Shown here: in pieces, positions 34,335 through 44,219 of the stretch
Layout of the letters: each line of letters begins with the position of its first letter
Numbering within the stretch: the first letter of the stretch is position 1
Notes under the pieces: model-generated
Database searches by the model: none
What the model saw: only the letters and a program-made list of their open reading frames with translations
What the model was told of the DNA's origin: nothing
Made by a program: the position numbers and the translations under genes
Assembly: GCF_025137375.1 (NCBI RefSeq)
Contig: NZ_CP073720.1
Span: 582,501-646,500 of the forward strand
DNA length: 64,000 nucleotides
Reading direction: 5' to 3'
Source: Dactylosporangium fulvum
GTDB lineage: Bacteria > Actinomycetota > Actinomycetes > Mycobacteriales > Micromonosporaceae

Positions 34335-36800
34335 CTACATCGATGACGCTGGGACGAAGGTGTAGCCGGTTGCCTGGATGCCTTCCACCGTGGCCTGGAG
34401 GTAGCTCAGGTCGACGTACGGGTGGAAGAAGAAGCTCGCCACGCCGTCGCGCACGGCCAGGTTGAGCTGCGCCGACTTGACGATGTCGGCCGGCAGGTGC
34501 GCCGGGTGGTTGTTGAACGGCTCCAGCTCGATGTTGCCGACGTTCTCCGGCACCGTGACCACGCCGTAGATGTCGCGCACCGTGTACGGGAAGAACTGCC
34601 CGATGATCCGCGTGTAGTCGAGCGTGCCGCCGCGCAGCGCGCCCACCGGGTACAGGCCCCGGTCGTAGCGGGTCTTGAAGTTGGCGGCGACCGCCCGGTT
34701 GTCCGCGTCCGAGCCGGCATAGTGCGGGAACTCGAAGATCGTCGGCTTGTTCAGGCCGGCCGCGGCGAACGCGGCGAACGCCGAGTCGATCCGCGACTGT
34801 GCCCAGGCCTGCGAGTCACCGGGGACCGGGCCGTCGTAGATCACGCTGTCGTTCTCGTTGACGTGCGCCATGTAGAACTCGAAGTCGTCCGCGCTGACGC
34901 CGTTGTACGGGTTGATCGCGCTCTCGAACTGGTGCGTGTACCCGTGCATCAGCAGGGTGCCGCCGTGCGACTGCATGTACTTCAGCTCGGCCACCACCAG
35001 CGGCCGGTCCGCGAGCGTGTAGTCCTCGGCCACGCCGCCCGACAGCGCGCCGTTCGGGTCGCGGTAGCGCGAGTAGACGGCCACCGTGAACGGGATGCCC
35101 TTGCTGTACAGGTAGTTCGTGATCCGCCGCAGCTCCGCCGGGTCGGCGTCCGGCCCGACGTCCTCGATGCGCACCAGAGCGCGGTGCCGCTCGGTCGTCT
35201 GCGGGGCCAGCACGTCGTAGAGCAGGTCGGCGAAGGCGACGTACCGGTCGTCGGCGCTCATGTAGGCGTAGGGGACCTCACCGAGGTACCAGAAGTTGCC
35301 GGACCGCACGCCCCACGGCAGTGTGCTGGAGTCGTTCCGCACCGCGTCAGCGACGACACTCACCTTGCTCGCGTCGTAGATCGTGGTGCCCATGATCCCG
35401 GCGCCGTTCTGCGGGTCACGCGTAAACGTCCGGCCCTTGTAGTTGACCTTCGCCACCTGCGAGACGTCGAAGCTCGTCCAGGTGAAGCCGCGGGTCGTGC
35501 CGAAGTTCGGGTCGCGGGCGGTCAGCTGCCAGATGTTGTCGTAGATCCACACAACCGGCTTGGTCGTGGCGGTCACGTCGTCGAGGAACGCGGTCGGCAG
35601 CGGCTCGTCGTACGTCGAGCCGAGGTAGATCACGGCCTGGTACGCGTCGAGGTCGCCGGCCCGGTAGTCGACCACCGGCTGGGCGGTCCAGTCGCCGAAG
35701 TGCGACGCCAGGTTGGCCGTGACGATGGCGTACTGCTCACCGAGGAACCCGTACGGGCCGGTGGTGTCGTAGAGGAGCAGCGTCTTGCCGGTCGAGCCGG
35801 GGATGCCGGTGCCGTGGGCCGCGTTGACCAGCGGCCGGGCCGGCGTCGTGACGCTCACCGGCGCGCTCGGCGCCGAGACGTTGCCGGCGGCGTCGAGCGC
35901 CTCGACCGTGAACGTGTAGGCCGTCTGCGGCGACAGCCCGTCGATCGTCACGTCGGTCGCGGTCGCGGTGACCACCTGCGGGCCACCCGTGACCCGGTAG
36001 GCGACCACGCCGGTGTCGTCGGTCGACGCCGCCCAGCTCAACGCGACGCTGGTGGCGGTGACGGTACCGGCGACAGGCGTGCCCGGCACCGAAGGCGCGG
36101 TCGTGTCCGGCGGCGGCGGAGGGGTCAGCGTGGTGAACTCGACCGGCGCGCTCGCCGCGGAGACGTTGCCGGCCGCGTCGACAGCCTTCACCGTGATCGA
36201 GTGCGCGGTCGCCGGCGTCAGGCCCGACAGCGTGGTGCTGGTCGCCGGCGGGGCGCCGGTGAGCGTGGCGATCGGGGCACTGCCCGCGCCGCTGAAGATC
36301 TGGTAGGCGGAGACGCCCACGTTGTCCGTCGACGCCGACCAGGTCAGGGTCGCCGACGTGGTGGTCACGTCCGTCACCGTCGGTGTCCCCGGCGCGCTCG
36401 GCGCGGTCCGGTCGGCGACGCCGGTCGTGAACGCCCAGATGTACGGGCTGCTCAGCACCCCGGACGTGTCCTTGACCTTGACGGTCAGCGTGTACCTCGT
36501 CGAGTCCGCGAGCGCCGCGCGCGGCTTGAAGGTGAACGTGTGCGTCGGGGCGTCGTAGGTGTAGTACGCCGGGACCGCGGCACCGCCGGCGGTCTTGACG
36601 AACGAGTACCGCAGCGACGCCGGGTCGGTGGCCTCGTTGAAGGTGATCGTCGGTTGTGCGGTGACCGGTACTCCCGTCGCCCCGTTCTTCGGGGTGACCG
36701 CGGTGACGGCCGGCGCGGCGGCGTGCGCCACGGTCCCGAGCCCTCCCGCGACGATGGCGCCGACGACCGCCGACCCCACCAGCTTCACCACAATGCGCAC
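34335..36800 (-). CDS. secreted Ig/Fn3 protein with DUF2334 deacetylase-like domain
   Basis: An 821-aa exported protein. A signal peptide (1-28, ending AHAAAP) is followed by a Big_5-type Ig domain (30-128), two fibronectin type III domains (about 133-225 and 233-322; both contain GLSPxTAYTFTVxALDAAGNVS-like sequence) and a 490-residue catalytic part. That part includes the DUF2334 domain, a NodB-like deacetylase relative: RIEDVGPDADP (metal aspartates), MHGYTHQFE (metal histidines), FEFPHYAGS and FFFHPYVD. The predicted role is modification of an extracellular polysaccharide, but activity is not proven. It starts at ATG 36800. Confidence 0.88.
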   Translation of the reverse strand: MRIVVKLVGSAVVGAIVAGGLGTVAHAAAPAVTAVTPKNGATGVPVTAQPTITFNEATDPASLRYSFVKTAGGAAVPAYYTYDAPTHTFTFKPRAALADSTRYTLTVKVKDTSGVLSSPYIWAFTTGVADRTAPSAPGTPTVTDVTTTSATLTWSASTDNVGVSAYQIFSGAGSAPIATLTGAPPATSTTLSGLTPATAHSITVKAVDAAGNVSAASAPVEFTTLTPPPPPDTTAPSVPGTPVAGTVTATSVALSWAASTDDTGVVAYRVTGGPQVVTATATDVTIDGLSPQTAYTFTVEALDAAGNVSAPSAPVSVTTPARPLVNAAHGTGIPGSTGKTLLLYDTTGPYGFLGEQYAIVTANLASHFGDWTAQPVVDYRAGDLDAYQAVIYLGSTYDEPLPTAFLDDVTATTKPVVWIYDNIWQLTARDPNFGTTRGFTWTSFDVSQVAKVNYKGRTFTRDPQNGAGIMGTTIYDASKVSVVADAVRNDSSTLPWGVRSGNFWYLGEVPYAYMSADDRYVAFADLLYDVLAPQTTERHRALVRIEDVGPDADPAELRRITNYLYSKGIPFTVAVYSRYRDPNGALSGGVAEDYTLADRPLVVAELKYMQSHGGTLLMHGYTHQFESAINPYNGVSADDFEFYMAHVNENDSVIYDGPVPGDSQAWAQSRIDSAFAAFAAAGLNKPTIFEFPHYAGSDADNRAVAANFKTRYDRGLYPVGALRGGTLDYTRIIGQFFPYTVRDIYGVVTVPENVGNIELEPFNNHPAHLPADIVKSAQLNLAVRDGVASFFFHPYVDLSYLQATVEGIQATGYTFVPASSM

Positions 36801-36822
36801 GTTGCTCTCGCTTTCTTGGGGG

Positions 36823-36855
36823 AAGGGCCCCGGGCCTGCTCCGGCCGGGGCCCTT
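36823..36855 (-). terminator. hairpin after the collagen-like gene
   Basis: aagggccccgg (36823-36833) pairs perfectly with ccggggccctt (36845-36855) around an 11-nt loop, 12 bp after the stop of the collagen-like gene and before the DUF2334 gene on the same strand. Confidence 0.8.
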
Positions 36856-36866
36856 CGCGGGGATCG

Positions 36867-38438
<1,572 letters not shown>

Positions 38439-38470
38439 GAGCTCTCCCGATTCTCGGTGGTGAATCTGTG

Positions 38471-38674
38471 CTACTTGCTGGTGACGACGACGCGTTCGGA
38501 CGGCTTGAGCTGCTGCGGCGGCGGCGGAGCCGGCACCTCGCCGTCTTTCGGTGGCCGGCTCTCGGCAGCCGGCGTGCTGCTCGACGAGCTCTGGTACACG
38601 GCGAACCCGACTCCCAGCGCGAGCGAGAGCGCCGCGAACACCGCGGCCACGCCGAGGGCGACCTTCTTCTTCAC
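38471..38674 (-). CDS. small exported or membrane protein upstream of the collagen gene
   Basis: A 67-aa protein. KKKVALGVAAVFAALSLALG VGFAVY is one hydrophobic helix after a lysine start, followed by a Ser/Pro/Glu tail ending ERVVVTSK. The GTG start at 38674 has AGGAG 5 nt upstream. It lies 32 bp before the collagen-like gene on the same strand and so is probably in its operon. It could be an accessory membrane peptide; no family is known to me. Confidence 0.75.
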   Translation of the reverse strand: MKKKVALGVAAVFAALSLALGVGFAVYQSSSSSTPAAESRPPKDGEVPAPPPPQQLKPSERVVVTSK

Positions 38675-39115
38675 GTCGACTCCTAAGCCGGAACTTGGGC
38701 AGGAAGCAGCGCCCCTGGAACCGCGAAAAAGCGGCGCAGGGCGGAGTGGTTACGAGAAATTCGTGAGGGTCAGGAATGCGATGCGAAACGCTTGGCTTGG
38801 CCCACCGGATCTCCCCTGGAAACTGAGTCGTTCGGGGCCGGTTTCGCCACTGGCTCCCCGCCGGGCCGATTGGCGACCAGATGACGCCCGGCGGATCCTT
38901 GCCTTCCCGACAGCCCGTTGCTGGGCTGGTGCACATACGGTAGCGGCCCGGGTGCAGCCGCGTTGTCAGGCAACGAGGGACGCAACATTCGAACGGCCGG
39001 ATGACACGCCGGCCGGCCGCACACCGTTACCCTGGCGCCACGGTCGGGACGGGTGCTGTCCCGCTGCTGCACGACTCCGGCGGCCCCAACTACGTGACGC
39101 CGCCCTGAGCGCCGA
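38675..39115. other. 441-bp stretch without a convincing gene
   Basis: No open frame here has actinomycete codon bias on either strand. The A+T content is slightly higher near 38690-38770, where the promoter of the 67-aa/collagen operon is expected. I see no repeat or RNA structure of note. Confidence 0.6.
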
Positions 39116-39820
39116 TCAGACGTGCCCGGGCGGGTTGTGGTCCGGCTTCTTGACACCGGGGCTGGGGTTGCCCGGCTTCGGCGTCGCCGGGTTCGACGGC
39201 TCCGCCGACGAGGAGCCGGGCCGCGGGGTCGCGGACGGTGCGCCGACCAGCTTCCGGCAGTAGTCGGTGATGCCGGAATCGCTGCCGGCCGCCCGGGCCA
39301 GTTCCCGCCGGTCCGTGCCGGTGACGGGGGCCGAGCGCGGATCGGCCTGGAACACCAGCCAGGCCCGGCACAGGTCGACCGGCCCGGTCACGCCCGGGCT
39401 CGACGTCGTCCCGGTCCGGCCGGGCGACGGCTGTTGCGACGGCGAAGGGGACAGGTTCCCGGTTTCCTGGTCGTCCGGCGCGGGCACCCCGACGCCGGAC
39501 AGCAGCGAGTGGACGGTCCGCTGGATCGGGTCCGGCAGCTGGCCGGTCCCCGCCGCGTACGCCGTGCCGCCGATGGGCACGAGCACCGCGGTCGCCATCG
39601 CGACGAGGGCGATGCACCGCCGGCGCCGGACGGTCGGCCGGAACACGCGCCGGTAGCCGGCGACCGCTGCCTCCTCGCCGGCGAGCTCGTGCGGCCGGGC
39701 CGGTGCCGTGGCCGCGGCCAGCAGCACGGCGACGGCGGCGTGCCGGCGGTCCGGCAGCCGGTGGAGGTCGAGCAGCCGCTCCGCGTCCTCCGGGCCGAGG
39801 TCGGTCATGGGATCGGTCAT
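39116..39820 (-). CDS. hypothetical membrane protein, 234 aa
   Basis: The cytoplasmic N-terminus (MTDLGPEDAERLLDLHRLPD RRHAAVAVLLAAATAPARPH ELAGEEAAVAGYR) resembles the N-terminal part of actinobacterial anti-sigma-like membrane proteins. One membrane helix (CIALVAMATAVLVPIGGTAY, about 69-89) follows, then an external domain ending in a Pro/Ser/Lys-rich tail (NPATPKPGNPSPGVKKPDHN). No function can be read off. It starts 7 bp after the deacetylase-GT2 stop and is the last gene of that operon. Confidence 0.75.
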   Translation of the reverse strand: MTDPMTDLGPEDAERLLDLHRLPDRRHAAVAVLLAAATAPARPHELAGEEAAVAGYRRVFRPTVRRRRCIALVAMATAVLVPIGGTAYAAGTGQLPDPIQRTVHSLLSGVGVPAPDDQETGNLSPSPSQQPSPGRTGTTSSPGVTGPVDLCRAWLVFQADPRSAPVTGTDRRELARAAGSDSGITDYCRKLVGAPSATPRPGSSSAEPSNPATPKPGNPSPGVKKPDHNPPGHV

Positions 39821-39827
39821 GGATTCG

Positions 39828-41927
39828 TCACCTCGTCGGCGTCATGGCCGACGCCAGGCCCGTGCGGGCCATGGCCTGCCAGCGTTGCCGGCCGCCGAGC
39901 AGGGCCGCGACCGAAGACTGCACCACCACCAGATAGAGCAGCTGGCGGTACACCACCTGTTGCAACGGTACCGTCCACAGCGGACCCATCGGCTCCCGGT
40001 CCAGCCGCAACGCGTAGGCGGCGGCGAGCACCTGCAACGCGGTGAACCCGCACCACACCGCCGCCACCTGCGCCCACGGCAGGAAGGCCAGCCCGTAGAC
40101 GGCGTAGACGTCGACCAGCGGGGCCGTCAACGGCAGCAGCATCTGGAACAGCACCAGGTAGACCAGCCCGCGCCGGCCGAGGCGCCCGCCGCCGCCGCGC
40201 TCCAGCACGGCCCGCCGGTGCTTCCAGGCGGCCTGCATCGTGCCGTAGCACCAGCGGTACCGCTGCCGCCACAACTGCCGCAGGGAACCCGGCGCCTCCG
40301 TCCACGCGACCGCGTCGGGGGCGTAGACCACGCGCCACCCGGCCCGCAGGACGGCCATGGTGAGATCGGTGTCCTCGGCGAGGGTGTCGGCGGGCACCCC
40401 GTCGACGTCGAACAGCGCCTCGCGCCGGAACGCGCCGATGGCGCCGGGGATCGTCGGCATGCAGCCGCCGAGGTCGAACATGCGCCGGTCGAGGTTGAAG
40501 CCGACCACGTACTCGAGATGCTGCCACCGGCCGAGCAGGCCCCTGCGGTTGGCGACCTTGGTGTTGCCGCTGACCGCGCCGACGTCGGGGTCGGCGAACG
40601 GCTGGACGAGCTGGCCGACGGCGTCGGGCTCGAAGACGGTGTCGCCGTCGACGAGGACGAGCAGGTCGCCGCGCGCCGCGGCGATGCCGGTGTTCAGCGC
40701 CGCGGGCTTGCCCGCGTTGGGCTGGCGGATCACACGGACCGAAGGCAGGCCCAGCCGGCGCACGATGTCGGCGGTGCCGTCGGTGGAGCCGTCGTCCACG
40801 ACGACGACCTCGATCCCCGGGTAGTCGTTGGCGACCAGCGAGCGTACCGTCGCGGCGATGTTCGCGGCCTCGTTGTAGGCGGGCACGATGACCGACACCC
40901 GGCCCCGGTACGCACGCCCGTGCCGCAACCGTCGGGCCAGCCGGGCGTGCCGGCGCGCGGCGGCCACCTGCACCGCCAGCCGCAGCAACGCGAGGGCGGT
41001 GCTGAGCACGATCAGCCACCACATGGCATCGCTCAGCCAGGCGGCTGTCGTCTGGGTCCAGCGCAGCGCGAGCCCGCGCGCCTTGGCGCCGGTGCCCGCG
41101 ACGTCGGTGGCGGGCAGGCCGACCCCCTCCGACACGGTGACGAACCGGAAGCCGCGGGTCTCGGCGAGGATCCGCCAGGTCGCCTCGACGGTCTGCGACC
41201 GGTCACCGCCGCCGTCGTGCAGCATGACCACCGCGCCGGACGTCGCCCTCGGCTCGGGCCGCGCGGCGCGCACGATCGCGTCCACGCCGGGGCGGCGCCA
41301 GTCCTCGGTGTCCAGGTCGGTGAGGACGGTGAGGTACCCCGCGTCCGCCGCGGCGCGGACGGCGGCGAACTCGTCGGGTGCCAGCGCCGATGGTGTCGAC
41401 GAGTACGGCGGCCGCATGAGCCGCACGGTCCGGCCGGTCGCCGCCGCGATCGCGTTCGTGGTCAGCGTCAGCTCCAGCCGCTGCCGCCACACCGGCACGG
41501 ACACCAGGTCGGGATGGGTGAAGGTGTGTACGCCCAGTTCGTGCCCCTCGGCGAGGATCCGCCGTGCCAGTTCGGGGTGCCGGTTGACCTGCGAACCGAC
41601 CACGAAGAACGTGGCGCGGGCATGGTGTTCGCGCAGCGCGTCGAGGATCCGCGGCGTCCAGCGCGGATCCGGGCCGTCGTCGAAGGTCAGCGCGATCGCG
41701 CCGGCCGGCACGGCCGCGGCTGTCACCCCGCCGGCCCGGTCCACCCGCAGCACCGGGCCGGCGGGGTCGGTGAGGGCCGACCCGACGTGCGGTGCCGGCG
41801 TCCCGGACTCGCCGGCGGACAGCTCGACGTAACCGTTGAAGCACAACTCGGCCAACAGCACGAGGCCGCCGAGCAGCAGCAGGATCCAATGCGCCCGAGG
41901 CGTGCGGTGGGCGGCGTGGCGGGCCAT
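39828..41927 (-). CDS. polysaccharide deacetylase fused to GT2 glycosyltransferase
   Basis: A 699-aa two-enzyme fusion. After one N-terminal helix (about 13-33) comes an external NodB domain with TFDDGPD (81-87), HTFTH (134-138), MRPPYSS (171-177) and LHDGG (236-240). A second helix (about 302-322) brings the chain back into the cytoplasm for a processive GT2 domain: VSVIVPAYNEAANI, VVDDGSTDGTA, LVDGDTVFEPDA, LAEDTDLT and the RQRYRWCYG motif. Three or four further helices close the protein. It probably synthesises and N-deacetylates an aminosugar polymer. ATG 41927 lies 3 bp after the preceding gene's stop. Confidence 0.93.
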   Translation of the reverse strand: MARHAAHRTPRAHWILLLLGGLVLLAELCFNGYVELSAGESGTPAPHVGSALTDPAGPVLRVDRAGGVTAAAVPAGAIALTFDDGPDPRWTPRILDALREHHARATFFVVGSQVNRHPELARRILAEGHELGVHTFTHPDLVSVPVWRQRLELTLTTNAIAAATGRTVRLMRPPYSSTPSALAPDEFAAVRAAADAGYLTVLTDLDTEDWRRPGVDAIVRAARPEPRATSGAVVMLHDGGGDRSQTVEATWRILAETRGFRFVTVSEGVGLPATDVAGTGAKARGLALRWTQTTAAWLSDAMWWLIVLSTALALLRLAVQVAAARRHARLARRLRHGRAYRGRVSVIVPAYNEAANIAATVRSLVANDYPGIEVVVVDDGSTDGTADIVRRLGLPSVRVIRQPNAGKPAALNTGIAAARGDLLVLVDGDTVFEPDAVGQLVQPFADPDVGAVSGNTKVANRRGLLGRWQHLEYVVGFNLDRRMFDLGGCMPTIPGAIGAFRREALFDVDGVPADTLAEDTDLTMAVLRAGWRVVYAPDAVAWTEAPGSLRQLWRQRYRWCYGTMQAAWKHRRAVLERGGGGRLGRRGLVYLVLFQMLLPLTAPLVDVYAVYGLAFLPWAQVAAVWCGFTALQVLAAAYALRLDREPMGPLWTVPLQQVVYRQLLYLVVVQSSVAALLGGRQRWQAMARTGLASAMTPTR

Positions 41928-41930
41928 CGA

Positions 41931-42308
41931 CTATTTCGTCCGGCTCGGCTTCGGGTTGCCGCCGTTGCCGGGGTGTGACGTCTTGCGGTTGCCCGGCAGA
42001 TCCGTCGGGACCGGCACGGCGGTGGCCGGTGTGGTGGCGGCCGGCTGTGTCGCGCTCGGGGCCGGTGTTCTGGTGTTCGGCACCTGTGCGGGCACGAGCC
42101 GGCTGGGCGCGGGGCTCACCCCGGTTTCGCCGCGGTACAGGCCGCCCTGACCGCTCTCGGGCAGGCCGGGCAGCGGCACCGGGGACGACCCGAGCAGGCC
42201 GGCGATCAGCAGCGAGCAGCCGCCGGCGAGGAGCACGCCGAGACCGGCGCCGAGGCCGGTGAACAGCCGCCGGCGCCGACCCGTGCGATCCACGAAGACC
42301 GGTTCCAC
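41931..42308 (-). CDS. small membrane protein upstream of the deacetylase-GT2 gene
   Basis: About 125 aa from GTG 42308. It opens VEPVFVDRTGRRRRLFTGLG, a short cytoplasmic segment, then has one helix (AGLGVLLAGGCSLLIAGLLG) and a disordered external tail rich in Pro, Thr, Ala and Ser. A TTG at 42413 would add 35 residues of poor quality and would overlap the opposite-strand 56-aa gene, so it was not used. It leads the operon with the deacetylase-GT2 fusion and may assist that enzyme. Confidence 0.7.
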   Translation of the reverse strand: MEPVFVDRTGRRRRLFTGLGAGLGVLLAGGCSLLIAGLLGSSPVPLPGLPESGQGGLYRGETGVSPAPSRLVPAQVPNTRTPAPSATQPAATTPATAVPVPTDLPGNRKTSHPGNGGNPKPSRTK

Positions 42309-42412
42309 ATCCCGAAGAAGCGGGCGGGGCGCCAAGGTCGTTACAACTGTGGCTCGGGTAACGCATTCGGCCCGTGCAGCGCTCCTTCCGCCAAACGACG
42401 AGAGGAAGCGCA

Positions 42413-42583
42413 ATGCGACAACTCATCGCGCTACCCGTGGTGGCGCAGCTGGCCGCGCTGATCCCCGGCCCGCCGGCGCACGCGGCGGTCCCCGACACCA
42501 CGGTCGACGCCGCGCAGCGGCTCTACGGCACCGCGGCCGCCCAGGCGACCCGGTCCACGTTCGAGGCGCGCGGGTTCATCTGA
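42413..42583 (+). CDS. small secreted peptide, 56 aa
   Basis: ATG 42413 has AGAGG about 8 nt upstream. The product starts with a cleavable-looking signal (MRQLIALPVVAQLAALIPGP PAHAAVP, cut likely after AHA) and leaves about 30 mature residues (PDTTVDAAQRLYGTAAAQAT RSTFEARGFI). It is divergent from the deacetylase-GT2 operon. Without a known family it remains a tentative gene; the signal peptide and ribosome site support it. Confidence 0.5.
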   Translation: MRQLIALPVVAQLAALIPGPPAHAAVPDTTVDAAQRLYGTAAAQATRSTFEARGFI

Positions 42584-42625
42584 CGCCCGCACCGGCTCCT
42601 GCGGTGAGGTTGTTGGCGGCCGGCC

Positions 42626-43054
42626 TCACCGCAGGCTCTCGATCAGCAGGGTCAGCGATCGCATGAGCTCCTCGGCGCGCTGCGGGCCGAACGCCGCCTC
42701 GACCGTCCGGTGGTGCGCCGTCGCGGCGTGGTCGAGGCGGTCCACGAGCAGGGTGCCGCTGTTGGAGAGGTACACCGCCACCCTCCGCCGGTCGTTGGGG
42801 TCCTGGCGGCGGTAGACCAGCGCGGAGTCCACGAGCCGGTCGACGGCCTTGGTGAGCGTCGGGTGCGGCATCAGGGCCGCCTCCGCCAGATCGCCCATCG
42901 AGTGGCCGCGCCCGTCGGAGAGGGCCCGCAGGATGCGCCACTGCTCGACGGTCACGCCTTCTGCCTGCAGCGCCGTGGACAGTCCACGGTTCACCGCCCG
43001 TTCGGCCTCACTGAGCACGTAGCCGAGGTGCGATCGTAGCCCGACGGCCTCCAC
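42626..43054 (-). CDS. MarR-family regulator
   Basis: A 142-aa winged-helix dimer. The core reads AVNRGLSTALQAEGVTVEQW, RILRALSDGRGHSMGDLAEA, ALMPHPTLTKAVDRLVDSAL and VYRRQDPNDRRRVAVYLSNS (the wing). GTG 43054 has an AGAGGG site 7 nt upstream. It is divergent, across 62 bp, from a ligand-binding-protein gene, which it may regulate. Confidence 0.93.
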   Translation of the reverse strand: MEAVGLRSHLGYVLSEAERAVNRGLSTALQAEGVTVEQWRILRALSDGRGHSMGDLAEAALMPHPTLTKAVDRLVDSALVYRRQDPNDRRRVAVYLSNSGTLLVDRLDHAATAHHRTVEAAFGPQRAEELMRSLTLLIESLR

Positions 43055-43116
43055 GTCATCACCCTCTTCTCTGCCGACTGCAGATTGAAGATACTCGGTG
43101 CGTGGAAGAGGTCAGG

Positions 43117-44208
43117 ATGATCTCGGACCCGCTTGAGGCCCGGCTGCTCGCCCCCGAGCCGGGTCACGTGGTGCGCGTGGGCCTCGCCGTGCCGGTGTCG
43201 GGAACGCTGGGCATGATGGGCCCGGCCGTCCTCAACTGCGCCGGCCTGGCGGTCGCCGAACTGAACGCCGCCGGTGGCCTGTTGGGTCTTCCGGTGGAGT
43301 TGGTACTGGTGGACGCCGGCCGTGAGCCCCGAACCGTCGCCGCCGAGCTGGCCGACCTGGCCCGTTCCGGGGCGATCGCGGGTGTCGTCGGTGCGCACGC
43401 CAGCGACGTGCGCGTCGAGGTCGTCAGGGTGCTCGCCGGCCAGATCCCGTACGTCTACACCCCGCCGTACGAGGGCGGCGAGTCCGCGCCGGGCGTGTAC
43501 CTGCTCGGCGAGACGCCCGGCCGCCAGCTGCGCCCCGCCCTGGACTGGCTCGTCACCAACCGCCGGGCCCGCCGCTGGGCGCTGATCGGCAACGACTACG
43601 TCTGGCCCCGCCGGCTCAACCGGGCCGCGACGGCGTACCTGCGGGCCGTGCACGCCACGGTCGTCGCGTCGCGGTACGTCCCGCTCGGCGACCTCGACCC
43701 GGAGCCGCTGCTCGACCTGGTGGCGGCGAGCCGGGCCGACGCCGTCCTGCTGACACTGGTGGGCAGCGACCTGGTGCGGTTCAACCGCGCGTTCGCCGCG
43801 ACCCGGCTCGACCACCGGGTGCTGCGGCTGTGCGCGGCGCTGGAGGAGAACGGCCTGCTCGGCGCGGGTGGTGACACCAGTGGTGAGCTGTACGCCACGA
43901 TGGGCTACTTCGGCAGTGTCGCCACCGACACCGGCCTGGACTTCGTCGAGCGGTACACCCACCGGTACGGCTGGCAGGCTCCGGTCCTCAACGGCCACGC
44001 CGAGGCCTGCTACGACGGCGTCCGCCTGCTCGCGGCCCTGGCCGGGCGGGCCGGCAGCCTCGACCCGGCGCGGATCGACGCGACCTCCGACGGCACGACG
44101 ATCACCGGCGGCCGGGGCCGCCTGACCGTCGCCGCCCGCCACGTCGACCAGCCGGTCTACCTGGCCCGCGCGGACGGCCTGGACTTCGACGTGCTCCGCG
44201 CCTTCTGA
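43117..44208 (+). CDS. AmiC/LivJ-type ligand-binding protein without signal peptide
   Basis: A 363-aa type I periplasmic-binding fold: VVRVGLAVPVSGTLGMMGPA, LNCAGLAVAELNAAGGLLGL PVELVLVDAGREPRT, GVVGAHASDVRVEVV, WALIGNDYVWPRRLNRAATA and GYFGSVATDTGLDFVERYTH RYG are the usual blocks. There is no signal peptide or lipobox, so it should be cytoplasmic, like AmiC, which senses amides and controls a regulator. No permease or ATPase gene is near. ATG 43117 is preferred to GTG 43102 because GAGG lies 5 nt before it. The neighbouring MarR gene could be part of the same sensing unit. Confidence 0.85.
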   Translation: MISDPLEARLLAPEPGHVVRVGLAVPVSGTLGMMGPAVLNCAGLAVAELNAAGGLLGLPVELVLVDAGREPRTVAAELADLARSGAIAGVVGAHASDVRVEVVRVLAGQIPYVYTPPYEGGESAPGVYLLGETPGRQLRPALDWLVTNRRARRWALIGNDYVWPRRLNRAATAYLRAVHATVVASRYVPLGDLDPEPLLDLVAASRADAVLLTLVGSDLVRFNRAFAATRLDHRVLRLCAALEENGLLGAGGDTSGELYATMGYFGSVATDTGLDFVERYTHRYGWQAPVLNGHAEACYDGVRLLAALAGRAGSLDPARIDATSDGTTITGGRGRLTVAARHVDQPVYLARADGLDFDVLRAF

Positions 44209-44219
44209 CCGCCGCACCC

